DNA of 64,000 bases from Qipengyuania sphaerica (GTDB lineage Bacteria > Pseudomonadota > Alphaproteobacteria > Sphingomonadales > Sphingomonadaceae), in NCBI RefSeq assembly GCF_019711595.1, contig NZ_JAIGNR010000004.1, forward strand, positions 186,001 through 250,000. Reading direction: 5' to 3'. Shown in pieces: positions 25,539-33,819 of this stretch. Made by a program: the position numbers and the translations under genes. Positions within the stretch are counted from its first letter, which is position 1. The number at the start of each line of letters is the position of its first letter. The notes under the pieces were generated by a model. The model saw nothing but the letters and a program-made list of their open reading frames with translations, made no database searches and was not told the DNA's origin.

Positions 25539-28500
25539 TCAGGCCGCAATGGCCGGGAGAATGGAGGATGCCTTCGACACAGGGACGAATAGGCGCGTAC
25601 GGTAACGGATGATCTCCGTGAAACAGCCCTTGGCCTTGTACCAATCGAGGCGCTCAGGCGCGTAACCTGTAAGTTCGAGGCGCTGCTCGCCGCCGACCAG
25701 AGAGCGCTTGATGATCAGTGTGTCATAACTGGTAAGCGGCTGGGGCTGCCCGCTTGCCAGGACCAGTTTTCCGAGCTCAGCCGGAGCCGGACCGGACACA
25801 CCCTTCAGGCCGAACGTCTCGGCGATCTTGGCGAGGTCGATATCGAGGACTTCGCGCCCGATGATCGAGCTGCCGTCCTCGGCGGCAAGCCGGGTTACCC
25901 GGACATGGTCGCCAGGCAGCCGCTTCCAGACCGGCAGCAGCAGTCCCGTGGCCAGATGCACTCGTTCAGTGACCGGCGAGGCCGCTGCGGCGCTCTCTTC
26001 TTGTGTCCACAGCTGAGAGAACTCGGTCACGCCGACCTCTTCCCACAAGCTTTCTCCAAGCGCCTCGAGCGTCCAGTTGACCGATTGAAGCGGGCGCAAC
26101 AGGCGACGGCGTTCGATCACCGCGCCATCATCGGCGATGAGGCGCCGCGCCGGAACTGACAGGGCCACCTTGCCCGAACGCGCATTGCGCAGGGGAATGG
26201 CCTGGAGTGATCCGATCTCGTGCATCCGCACGAGACGTTTGAAGCGCAGCGGACGCAATTGGCGTTTCACTTCGAGCGAAACGAGGCGGGTTTCGGCCCC
26301 CGAAACAGGATCGGTGCGGAGAACTTCATCAGACAGCACCGCGAAGCTGTCGACGCGAACCGTTTCCAGCCCCAGATCGAGCGTGCCAGCCTCGCGTGCG
26401 GCCTCGATCCGCGCTTCGACAAGTCCGAGATATTCCTCGAAGATGCCATTCTGCAGTGCGATCGGGAGCGCGAGGATGCGGTTAAGCCAGCGTTGGATCG
26501 TGGGAAGGTTATCGCTCAGGCCGCCATCGGGGTTCTCGAGCTTTAGGCCTGTTCGCTCGACGAAGTCCCCGAAACCAACTGCCTCTAGTTTGCCATCGTA
26601 AAGCAGGTGGAACCAGCGCGAGAGCGCGTCCTTCGCATAATCGCTTTCGAGATTGTCGGCAGGGTTGAACAGGTTCTGTCCCCCTGTCTGACGCTGGCCG
26701 CGTGTGAGAGCGCCCAATGCGTCGAGCCTTCGCGCGATGGTCGAGATGAAGCGGCGTTCGCCCTTCACATCGGTCGTGACCGGGCGGAACAGCGGCGCAG
26801 AAGCCTGGTTGGTACGGTTTGTCCGGCCAAGACCCTGGATTGCATTGTCCGCGCGCCAGCCCGGTTCGAGGAGAAAATGGACCCGGCGCTGCTGGTTCTG
26901 CGCATCGAGATCGGCGTGATAGGATCGTCCCGTACCCCCTGCGTCCGAGAAGACCAGAATACGCTTCGTTCCGTCCATGAAGCACTGTGCCTCTGCGACG
27001 TTGGCGCTTGCGCTTCGGCGTTCAAGCCGCTGCTGACCGTCGCGCCCCAAAACCAACCTGCGAGTGCGGCCCGTGACCTCTGCCACAGCTTCGGTCCCGA
27101 AGTGCTCAATGATGGCATCGAGTGCAGTCGCGTTTGGGGGCAATGCGCAAAGCTGCTCGATCAGCGCGTCGCGCGCGGCGATGGCACGCGAGCAAAGAAC
27201 GGGATTGCCATGCTCGTCGCTCATCGCTTCGGAACGCAAGTTGCCCTCTTCGTCAGTAAAGACCTGCATCAGGCGCACCGGAAAGCTCTTCGCCAAATAA
27301 TCGATGACATACTCGCGGGGAGAGAGATCGATATCGAGCGCTTCTCGCTCCTCGTCCGAGAGATCGGCTAGGCGCCGGTCGAGCATGGCCTCGGCGGTCG
27401 AGACCAGCTGAACAACAACCGAATTGTCCTCGCCAAGCGATGCTTCCATAGCAGGGATCAGGCTCGGCAGTTTCATCGAGAGCAGAAGCTGCGCGAAGAA
27501 GCGCTGCTTGGTGCCTTCGAACATCGAGAGCGCGGCAGCCTTGGCGTTGCGATTGAGCGTATCACCGCTGTCCACGTCGACTACCCTTGTGGCTTCGAGC
27601 GCTTGGTCGAGATTGCGATGGATGATCGCCCAGGCCTCGGCATAGGCATCGTAGATCCGCACCTGCGCTTCTGTGAGCTGATGTTCGAGGATCTCGTATT
27701 CGACCCCGGCAAAGGACAACGCACGGGCAAGGTAGAGCCCCTGTGCCTTGAGATCGCGGGCAACCAGTTCCATTGCCGCCACGCCGCCGGCGCGGATTTC
27801 GGTCATGAATGCCTCATGCGTCGGAAATGCGGTCTCGGGACCCCACAGTCCAAGGCGGGCCGTGTAACCGAGATTGGCAATGTCCGATGCGCCGGTGGCC
27901 GACGCGTAGAGCACGCGGGCGCGCGGCAGATGGTTCTGAAGCCTGAGCCCAGCCATCCCCTGCTCCGAGCCCTTGACCTTGCCGCGGTTGGAAGAAGAGC
28001 CGAGGGCATTGGCCATGGCGTGCGCTTCGTCGAAGGCGATCACACCCTCGAAATCTTCGGCAGCCCAGGCGAGGATCTGATCGAGCCTCGTGTCCTCGGC
28101 GCGTCCCGAACGAAGCGTCGGATAGGTGACGAAGAGAATACCCTCGGGCATCGATACTGGAGTTCCGAGCTTCCAACGGGAGAGCGGCTGGATGTCGAGC
28201 GGGAGCCCGCCAAGCGCTTCCCAGTCGCGGCGCGCATCTTCGAGCAATGTCTCGTTCTTGGTGATCCAGATGTGACGGCGTTCGCCCGAGAGCCAGCGGT
28301 CCATCATGACACCCGCGATTTGGCGGCCCTTGCCCGCGCCAGTGCCGTCACCGAGGAAAAAACCTTGGCGGTAGGAGTGACCGTCCTCCGCGAGTTCAAC
28401 CGTCGTACCGTGTTGGCTCGGTCGAAACTGCCCGGGAAGGTCGCGGGCGAATGCCTCGCTGGCGTAGACCAGTGTTTCGCACTGTGCGGCCGAGAGCAGT

Positions 28501-29786
28501 TTGCCCTCTTGCCAGTTCGCGGGAAGCAATGGGTGCGCTTTCGGCAACGGTGCCGCGACCGAACCCATTGCAACCGATTCTACGAGCGGTGTCGGGTGAA
28601 CAGGTGCATCCTGCATGATGACGCGGCTCGGCCGGTAAGGCAGGTAGATACCCGCCTGCTCGGGAACCGGCGCGGGCTCGTCAAGGGCCTGATAGTCAAG
28701 CGCGACTGCCGCGTTTTCTTGGGCGGCTTTGGTCTCGAAAGGAGCGACCGGCTTGCGCGCGGCGGCGCCGCTCACCGATGTCGCAATCGGGCGTACCGGG
28801 AGGCGATGGATATTAGCGTGCATCGGCGCGCGAACGGGTAAATTCGCGAGACAGGAATTGAGTTCGGTGATGTCGGCGAACTCCCCCGTGATCGTAGAAG
28901 TGTTCTGAAGAGGCTCCTTGTCGATGACGACCATTCTGACCGCGATCCCGGTTCCGCTTCGTGAGAATGCACCCGACAACCGGACGTTGAGCAGCAGCGA
29001 AGCCTGTTCCTGGTCCTCGACAAAAGTCATGACATCAAAGCTGTCTGGGAGAATGGCGACGAGGCGACCTCCAGAAGCGCAAATCCGCAGCGCACTGCGC
29101 AAATGGCGCATTGCCGTCCGGCCATCGACGCCTCGCTCGCGGCTTCGGGCGAAGGGAGGGTTCATCAAGATGACGCTGGGGCGGAGGCTGGAATTTAGGC
29201 CCTTGGCGAGTTCGGCGATCAACTCGCCATCATGTGCGGATAGTCGAGCATGAGGGAAGATATGCGCGAGCGCATCGCAGCGCGCGGGATCGATCTCATT
29301 CAGCGTCAGCAAGCATTCTCGAACGTCGCCCCAGAGCGCAAGAGCGCCATTCCCGGCCGACGGTTCGAGAATGTGATCGCGCGTGCCAAGCGACGCGGCC
29401 TTGGCCATGAGCCAAGCAAGGATCGGCGGGGTGGAGAATTGCTGCAGTTCGACCTGGCTCTGGCTGCGCACGTGGCGAGGCGGTAAGGCTGCATCGAGCC
29501 AATCGAACCGCGCTGCGGCCTCGTGGAAACCGGTATCGAGGTCGACGCGTGAGAATTCGCGAAGCCAGAGCAAGGCTCCAATCTCGACCGCGTTGTTGTA
29601 ATCGTCGATGGTCCACGCACTGCCCCAATCCTGCGCGCCGGTCTGAGCAGCAAAGAACTCGGCAATGTCAGGTCGCGTAAGGTGGCATCCATCCGCAAGT
29701 TGCCGGGAAACTTGTTCACCGATTGCGAAAGCGAGCGGAATTGTGCTCGATGTCTCGCGGTCTGGGAAAAAGTCTGACTGAAACAT
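25539..29786 (-). CDS. Methyltransferase-strawberry notch helicase fusion
   Basis: This 1415-residue protein has an N-terminal N6-adenine-type methylase region (about 90-270) with EPSAGNGAL and NPPF. A superfamily 2 strawberry-notch-like helicase follows, with GDGTGAGKGRQ (Walker A, about 480-490) and FDEAHAM. GRTNRTNQ near residue 1010 marks the second helicase lobe. AGGAGG precedes the ATG at 29786. Large proteins of this kind occur on plasmids, ICEs and phages; methylation of incoming DNA and remodelling are likely, but no substrate is known. It lies in the leading region downstream of the TOPRIM gene. Confidence 0.85.
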   Translation of the reverse strand: MFQSDFFPDRETSSTIPLAFAIGEQVSRQLADGCHLTRPDIAEFFAAQTGAQDWGSAWTIDDYNNAVEIGALLWLREFSRVDLDTGFHEAAARFDWLDAALPPRHVRSQSQVELQQFSTPPILAWLMAKAASLGTRDHILEPSAGNGALALWGDVRECLLTLNEIDPARCDALAHIFPHARLSAHDGELIAELAKGLNSSLRPSVILMNPPFARSRERGVDGRTAMRHLRSALRICASGGRLVAILPDSFDVMTFVEDQEQASLLLNVRLSGAFSRSGTGIAVRMVVIDKEPLQNTSTITGEFADITELNSCLANLPVRAPMHANIHRLPVRPIATSVSGAAARKPVAPFETKAAQENAAVALDYQALDEPAPVPEQAGIYLPYRPSRVIMQDAPVHPTPLVESVAMGSVAAPLPKAHPLLPANWQEGKLLSAAQCETLVYASEAFARDLPGQFRPSQHGTTVELAEDGHSYRQGFFLGDGTGAGKGRQIAGVMMDRWLSGERRHIWITKNETLLEDARRDWEALGGLPLDIQPLSRWKLGTPVSMPEGILFVTYPTLRSGRAEDTRLDQILAWAAEDFEGVIAFDEAHAMANALGSSSNRGKVKGSEQGMAGLRLQNHLPRARVLYASATGASDIANLGYTARLGLWGPETAFPTHEAFMTEIRAGGVAAMELVARDLKAQGLYLARALSFAGVEYEILEHQLTEAQVRIYDAYAEAWAIIHRNLDQALEATRVVDVDSGDTLNRNAKAAALSMFEGTKQRFFAQLLLSMKLPSLIPAMEASLGEDNSVVVQLVSTAEAMLDRRLADLSDEEREALDIDLSPREYVIDYLAKSFPVRLMQVFTDEEGNLRSEAMSDEHGNPVLCSRAIAARDALIEQLCALPPNATALDAIIEHFGTEAVAEVTGRTRRLVLGRDGQQRLERRSASANVAEAQCFMDGTKRILVFSDAGGTGRSYHADLDAQNQQRRVHFLLEPGWRADNAIQGLGRTNRTNQASAPLFRPVTTDVKGERRFISTIARRLDALGALTRGQRQTGGQNLFNPADNLESDYAKDALSRWFHLLYDGKLEAVGFGDFVERTGLKLENPDGGLSDNLPTIQRWLNRILALPIALQNGIFEEYLGLVEARIEAAREAGTLDLGLETVRVDSFAVLSDEVLRTDPVSGAETRLVSLEVKRQLRPLRFKRLVRMHEIGSLQAIPLRNARSGKVALSVPARRLIADDGAVIERRRLLRPLQSVNWTLEALGESLWEEVGVTEFSQLWTQEESAAAASPVTERVHLATGLLLPVWKRLPGDHVRVTRLAAEDGSSIIGREVLDIDLAKIAETFGLKGVSGPAPAELGKLVLASGQPQPLTSYDTLIIKRSLVGGEQRLELTGYAPERLDWYKAKGCFTEIIRYRTRLFVPVSKASSILPAIAA

Positions 29787-29864
29787 GGCTGGTCGTCCTC
29801 CTGATTGAGGCATCGGGACATGCGCCCTCTGCCGGGTCAGGAATTCGAGAAGCTCTCTCTCCTC

Positions 29865-30779
29865 TTATCGACACGCCTTGTGGCGCAGCCATGACTGGAG
29901 TTCGTCGTTCCAGTCGGTCCCGCGCGAATTGGGCCGTCGGACCTGGATGTGTCGCCCTTCACGGAGATAAGCGCCTTGCCCACGCTCAGCTGCAAGGTCG
30001 CCGCCAGCATCGTGATCGACGAAGAGATGGAGGTCGCTCACGCTCTCAGGGACGGCAACCAGGCCGAAGCGTTCATTGCCGAGCGTTGCCCACGTCGGGA
30101 TACCGGTGAGCGCATAGGCCGACATCGCGCTCTCAATGCCTTCGGCGAGACCGAGCCTTCCCTCGGCGGGTGCGAACAGACGTACTGCCGCCTCGCCGAG
30201 CGACCCCAGTGCGCGTTTCGGCTCGGCAAACGATGCTTGGGTATGGCCGGAATGCGACAAGAAGGTCCGGTGAACGGCAATCGGTCCTTCGTCGAGGCTG
30301 ACTGCAGCGATCATCGCTGGCAGGAAGCGGGCGCGCCCCTTCGGTCCAAGCGGTGTGCGTGGATGAAACCTCAGCGCATGGGACGTGGCGAGGATGGCGC
30401 GCTCTTCGAGATATGCCTTGGCAGGACTTCGTTGCAGCGGCCGGGCATCGCGCCAGATACGGAGCGCTGCAGCTGGTGGCTTGTTGGAATAGCTCGGCTG
30501 GATCGGAAATTCGTCGGATGAGCCGAAAAACAGCGCTGAGGTCTCGATCCCTTCGCGAGCGAGGGCAGCAAGCACGCTGGCCTGATCACAGCCTGCGAAA
30601 CAATGCAGGAGGATAGCCTTTCGGCCAAGCGTGACACCGAGCGAAGGCGTGCGGTCATCGTGCGCTGGACACCGGGCCATGCCCTTGGTGCCGGACCACT
30701 TCCCGCCGCGGCTCTCGCAGAGCTTGCGAGCGGTTTCCTCAAGCGGAGGACGGGATAGGGTTGAGTTCGAAACGGACAT
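29865..30779 (-). CDS. TOPRIM/CHC2-type primase-like protein (DUF7146-like)
   Basis: This 304-residue protein has an N-terminal zinc-finger segment CPAHDDRTPSLGV...LHCFAGCD, typical of primase CHC2 fingers, and a C-terminal TOPRIM_3-type domain with LAEGIESAMSAYAL (Glu) and LFVDHDAGG (Asp). It may prime complementary-strand synthesis on the entered strand. The ATG at 30779 has GGAG upstream. It is the promoter-proximal gene of the right-hand minus-strand group (this gene, the methylase-helicase, the parB-like gene, ardC) and its promoter region contains an SOS box. Confidence 0.82.
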   Translation of the reverse strand: MSVSNSTLSRPPLEETARKLCESRGGKWSGTKGMARCPAHDDRTPSLGVTLGRKAILLHCFAGCDQASVLAALAREGIETSALFFGSSDEFPIQPSYSNKPPAAALRIWRDARPLQRSPAKAYLEERAILATSHALRFHPRTPLGPKGRARFLPAMIAAVSLDEGPIAVHRTFLSHSGHTQASFAEPKRALGSLGEAAVRLFAPAEGRLGLAEGIESAMSAYALTGIPTWATLGNERFGLVAVPESVSDLHLFVDHDAGGDLAAERGQGAYLREGRHIQVRRPNSRGTDWNDELQSWLRHKACR

Positions 30780-30864
30780 ACTAGCTCCATCGCCGCACAA
30801 TTGCCCCTGCAGACTGCCCCCTTTCCTCTTGCCGGACGCGTTTGGCGCTTTCCTACACTCCAAT

Positions 30865-30879
30865 GTTCTATTTATGTTC
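30865..30879. promoter_or_regulatory. SOS (LexA) box GTTC-N7-GTTC
   Basis: GTTC at 30865-30868 and 30876-30879 with seven bases between (part of a tandem ATGTTCTATT repeat) match the alphaproteobacterial LexA box. It lies 35-49 bases before the transglycosylase start and 86 bases from the TOPRIM gene start, so it could control either direction. Confidence 0.65.
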
Positions 30880-30913
30880 TATTGCGCATTCAGGCAAGCT
30901 AGGAGAGAGCGCG

Positions 30914-31504
30914 ATGAAACGAGAATGGGTAACTGCTGTGTGTTGCGGGCTTGCGATTGCGATCCCCACCATCGCTCAGGCGCAGGAGTTCCAGGTCTTT
31001 GATCACCGGCTGAGCAAAGTCGAAAAGCGGGCGGACAAAGAAGTCACGTATGCCCCTTCATTGGCGGTCATTGGGACCGAAAAAGAAATCTCATCCCCCG
31101 CTAGTCGAAGTTTCAAAGAGACGCTCTACGAACCCCTCATCCGCCAAGCTGAAGCAAGGTATCGATTGCCGCCTCGCTTGCTCCAGGCATTGGTCTGGCA
31201 AGAATCCCGGTTCAATCCAATGGCGATCAGTCCGGCTGGTGCAGCCGGACTTGCGCAACTCATGCCTGCGACCGCACGAGAACTCGGCGTAACCAATCTG
31301 CACGATCCAGCCCAGAATATCGACGGTGGCGCGCGATATCTAAGGCAGATGCTTGACCGGTTTGGTGCGATCCATCTCGCACTGGCGGCCTACAATGCGG
31401 GGCCCGGCGCGGTCTCCCGAGCTGGCGGAATACCAAGAAATCGGGAAACGCCGGAATATGTAAGGAGCGTTGTCCAAAGATGGATGGCATATGGAGCACT
31501 ATGA
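30914..31504 (+). CDS. Lytic transglycosylase (SLT/VirB1-like)
   Basis: This 196-residue protein has a signal peptide (MKREWVTAVCCGLAIAIPTI, with cleavage likely after AQA) and an SLT catalytic domain: the glutamate is in QESRFNPMAISPAGAAGLAQ, followed by MPATARELG and AYNAGPGAV. It would cut peptidoglycan in the periplasm to make room for the conjugation channel. The ATG at 30914 has AGGAGAG upstream. The next gene overlaps its stop by ATGA. An SOS box sits in its promoter. Confidence 0.9.
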   Translation: MKREWVTAVCCGLAIAIPTIAQAQEFQVFDHRLSKVEKRADKEVTYAPSLAVIGTEKEISSPASRSFKETLYEPLIRQAEARYRLPPRLLQALVWQESRFNPMAISPAGAAGLAQLMPATARELGVTNLHDPAQNIDGGARYLRQMLDRFGAIHLALAAYNAGPGAVSRAGGIPRNRETPEYVRSVVQRWMAYGAL

Positions 31505-31704
31505 ACACGAATCGGAAAAGGATCAGCGGACGGCTCGAGCATCTCCCGCGCGGGGCAGCGATCGTGACAGATGCAGGCGACCACTGGGTTCTGGAAGGCT
31601 ACGAGCCATCGAACGATGACTTCGGTTTCGAGGTCACTGCCGAGGGCATCGTTGTGGGCTTTGACCGCCTTCGAGTGGAGTGGCTGGGCCAAGTGCCGGC
31701 GTAG
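31501..31704 (+). CDS. DUF5818-like small protein
   Basis: This 67-residue protein starts MNTNRKRISGRLEHLPRGAA at an ATG sharing four bases (ATGA) with the transglycosylase stop, so it is translationally coupled. The pattern GRLE...DAGDHWVLEGYE...VVGFDRLRVEWLG fits a small beta-barrel family I recall as DUF5818 in sphingomonads; the name is moderately sure. Function unknown. Confidence 0.7.
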   Translation: MNTNRKRISGRLEHLPRGAAIVTDAGDHWVLEGYEPSNDDFGFEVTAEGIVVGFDRLRVEWLGQVPA

Positions 31705-31713
31705 CGCATTAAA

Positions 31714-32967
31714 TCACGCAGCTCTCAAGATCGCGACATTGTCTGTTTTTCCGCGCATCGCATCGAGGAAGTCCGCCCAATCTTGAAGCATGGCGCGACG
31801 TGGCGCCAGATACTCTGCGGCATTGTAGGCTCCGCGAACTTCGTTCTCCTCGCTATGAGCCAGTTGAAGCTCGACCCAGTCTTCATGGTACTTTCGAATC
31901 CACATTGGCGGCTCGCCGACTTCGACAAGCTGTTCATTGGCCCATGTGCTCGCAAGACCTCTGAAGCCATGAACAGTCTGCCGACCGTGATAGCCTAGAC
32001 GATACAAACCATAGATCATGGTGTTTTCGGATAGCGGCACTCCACGCTTCTGACCGGGAAACACATAGTCACTTTGAGAACATGCGATCATGTCCTTGGC
32101 GAGCGAAGCGGCTTGCATTGACAATGGTACGATATGCTCACGGTGCATCTTCATTCGATCAGGCCCGATGCGCCAAAGCGGAGAGTTTCCGTCTAGATCC
32201 TCAAACTCGTGCTTCTTGGCGAAACGAAGTTCTTTCGTTCTGACCCATGTCAGAAGCGCGAAGGTGAGCGCTGCGCGAGTAATCTCGGAACGTCGCTCCC
32301 CTTCTTCATTGTATTGATCCAGCTTGTTTATGAGCTCTGGCAACTGAGCGAGCGGCAGTTTGGCCATATGCTTTACTCGAGGGCGCGGCTTCAGAGCGCC
32401 GCGAAGATGAGCCGTGGGGTCCGCATCGCAAAGCCCACTCGCGATGGCGAACTGAAAAACTTGGCCAATGCTCTGCTTCGCACGCCGACTGATATCCAGA
32501 GCGCCCCGTTCTTCAATATTGCGGATCACGCCTAAAACTTCAGGCGGGGTGATCTCGTGCATCATCCTTTCGCCCAATACCGGAATCACGTCCCGTTCCA
32601 TTCGAGACCAGACACGCTTCGCATGAGCTGGATCGAGGCTGCTCCTTCGATTCTTGTGCCACATCTCAGCAACAGCCTTGAAGGTTCTCTCTGGCTCGAA
32701 ATCTCGACCCGGCTTGTGGACCATCGGATCTTTGCCTTCGGCCAAGGCAGCCTTTGCAAGCGTCTTCAACTCACGCGCAGCCGCGATTCCGACGTCAGGG
32801 TAAGCACCAAAGGAAAGCAGCTTCTCCTTCCCGCGATAGCGGTATTTCAAGCGCCAAAGCTTCGAACCGTTCCCTTTTACGAGGAGGAATAGCCCTTCAC
32901 CGTCGGCAAGCTTGTAGGGTCGTTCTGCCGCCTTCGCATTCTTGATCTGAATCTCACTCAAAGCCAT
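31714..32967 (-). CDS. int: P4-type tyrosine integrase of the ICE
   Basis: This 417-residue recombinase has the P4/DUF4102 N-terminal arm-binding domain (KAAERPYKLADGEGLFLLV) and the tyrosine recombinase core: arginine in WVRTKELRF, HGFRG box, and the C-terminal AHSEENEVRGAYNAAEY with the catalytic tyrosine. AAGGAG precedes the ATG at 32967; a longer frame to 33045 is less likely. It lies 180 bases from the 3' end of tRNA-Met and points away from it, the usual layout for integration into that tRNA. Confidence 0.93.
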   Translation of the reverse strand: MALSEIQIKNAKAAERPYKLADGEGLFLLVKGNGSKLWRLKYRYRGKEKLLSFGAYPDVGIAAARELKTLAKAALAEGKDPMVHKPGRDFEPERTFKAVAEMWHKNRRSSLDPAHAKRVWSRMERDVIPVLGERMMHEITPPEVLGVIRNIEERGALDISRRAKQSIGQVFQFAIASGLCDADPTAHLRGALKPRPRVKHMAKLPLAQLPELINKLDQYNEEGERRSEITRAALTFALLTWVRTKELRFAKKHEFEDLDGNSPLWRIGPDRMKMHREHIVPLSMQAASLAKDMIACSQSDYVFPGQKRGVPLSENTMIYGLYRLGYHGRQTVHGFRGLASTWANEQLVEVGEPPMWIRKYHEDWVELQLAHSEENEVRGAYNAAEYLAPRRAMLQDWADFLDAMRGKTDNVAILRAA

Positions 32968-32968
32968 T

Positions 32969-33065
32969 GGGGGTATCGCTCCTTTTCGGTACCCCCCGAA
33001 AGTACCCCCAAAATACCCCCACTCCAAATCCGGCTTCAAGCGCATGCAAGCGAACGCAAGCGGAC
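32969..33065. repeat. Repeats upstream of int (possible arm or excisionase sites)
   Basis: TACCCCC occurs four times: inverted at 32969-32975 and direct at 32990, 33003 and 33014. The 10-base GCAAGCGRAC occurs twice in tandem at 33046-33065. These lie between int and the tRNA, where integrase arm sites or regulator sites are expected; the innermost copy overlaps the int ribosome binding region. Confidence 0.45.
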
Positions 33066-33145
33066 GCGAATCAGCAACACCGCTTTGATTTCATTATTTT
33101 TTTCGGATTTATACGGAAGAATGCGAACCCATGCGGATTCGAGAA

Positions 33146-33222
33146 TGGTAGCGGAGGAGGGACTCGAACCCCCGACACGCGGATTATGATTCCGCTGCTC
33201 TAACCACCTGAGCTACTCCGCC
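33146..33222 (-). tRNA. tRNA-Met (CAU), elongator type; probable ICE attachment site
   Basis: The minus strand folds as a cloverleaf: acceptor GGCGGAG/CTCCGCT, anticodon stem GCGGA/TCCGC with loop ATCATAA (anticodon CAT), T arm GGGGGTTCGAGTCCC-like, and encoded CCA at 33146-33148. The sequence resembles alphaproteobacterial elongator tRNA-Met rather than initiator; tRNA-Ile2 (also CAT) is a lesser possibility. Its 3' end faces the integrase, so the ICE boundary is probably within or next to it. No second copy of the 3' end was noticed in the left 33 kb, so the other att site is probably outside the window. Confidence 0.9.
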
Positions 33223-33300
33223 CCGAAAGGCCGTGCGGCGGGCCATCCGGCCCGCTCGGCAGGCGGCGCATTTAGGGGGCATCGCCCCCTTGGTCAACAC

Positions 33301-33819
33301 TCATTTGCCGCGAAATGCGAAGCGGCGCAGGAATTCCCACGGACCGCCGCGATAGGCATGGAGCGCGAGGCCGGGAAAAGCGAAATCGCCAGGTTCAATG
33401 ACGCCTGTAAGCTGTGCCTGCAGAGCCTTTGCTTCCTTGGAGGTGACCTTGTTCTGGATGGTCACATGGAGGCGCGGGCGATGCTGGTCCTGCTGGGTCA
33501 GGAGGCCGCGGAAATGTTCGGCAATCTCGTCGCGCAACACCAGCAGGTCGGGGCTGGAGAGCTTGATGGCCGTCCCGCCTCCCAAGGACATCAGGCCTTC
33601 CACCCTGCCCCAGATCGGCGGCACCTCGCCCACCAGCCGCGCGAGGTAGCGTCGAAGTTCGTCCTCGCACTGCGCCGGGATGGCATGGAACAGCGTGACA
33701 TGTGCCTCGAGGTAATTGCGCTCGGGCGGGAAGTGTGCGGTCCTGAGGTCGGTATAGCGGCGATGCAGGTCGGGCGGCAGTTCCGCCGTCAGGATGAGCG
33801 GAGCATCGCTCTCGCTCAC
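33301..33819 (-). CDS. 2'-5' RNA ligase/phosphodiesterase family protein
   Basis: This 172-residue protein of the 2H phosphoesterase family has two HxT motifs, HVTLF (near residue 40) and HVTIQ (near 116). The best start is GTG at 33819, overlapping the mltG stop as GTGA and preceded by GGGGAG. Such proteins act on 2'-5' linked or cyclic phosphate ends of RNA; the physiological substrate is unknown. It is co-transcribed at the end of acpP-fabF-mltG. Confidence 0.85.
   Translation of the reverse strand: MSESDAPLILTAELPPDLHRRYTDLRTAHFPPERNYLEAHVTLFHAIPAQCEDELRRYLARLVGEVPPIWGRVEGLMSLGGGTAIKLSSPDLLVLRDEIAEHFRGLLTQQDQHRPRLHVTIQNKVTSKEAKALQAQLTGVIEPGDFAFPGLALHAYRGGPWEFLRRFAFRGK

Noticed and set aside
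27603..28841. A 412-codon open frame on the plus strand inside the methylase-helicase gene
   Set aside because: It is antisense to a well-supported gene and reflects codon bias in GC-rich DNA; the composition is low-complexity and no motif is present.
1..33145. A second copy of the tRNA-Met 3' end (left attachment site)
   Set aside because: No convincing repeat of GGAGGGACTCGAACCC-type sequence was noticed by eye in the element part, so the left end is taken to be outside the window.
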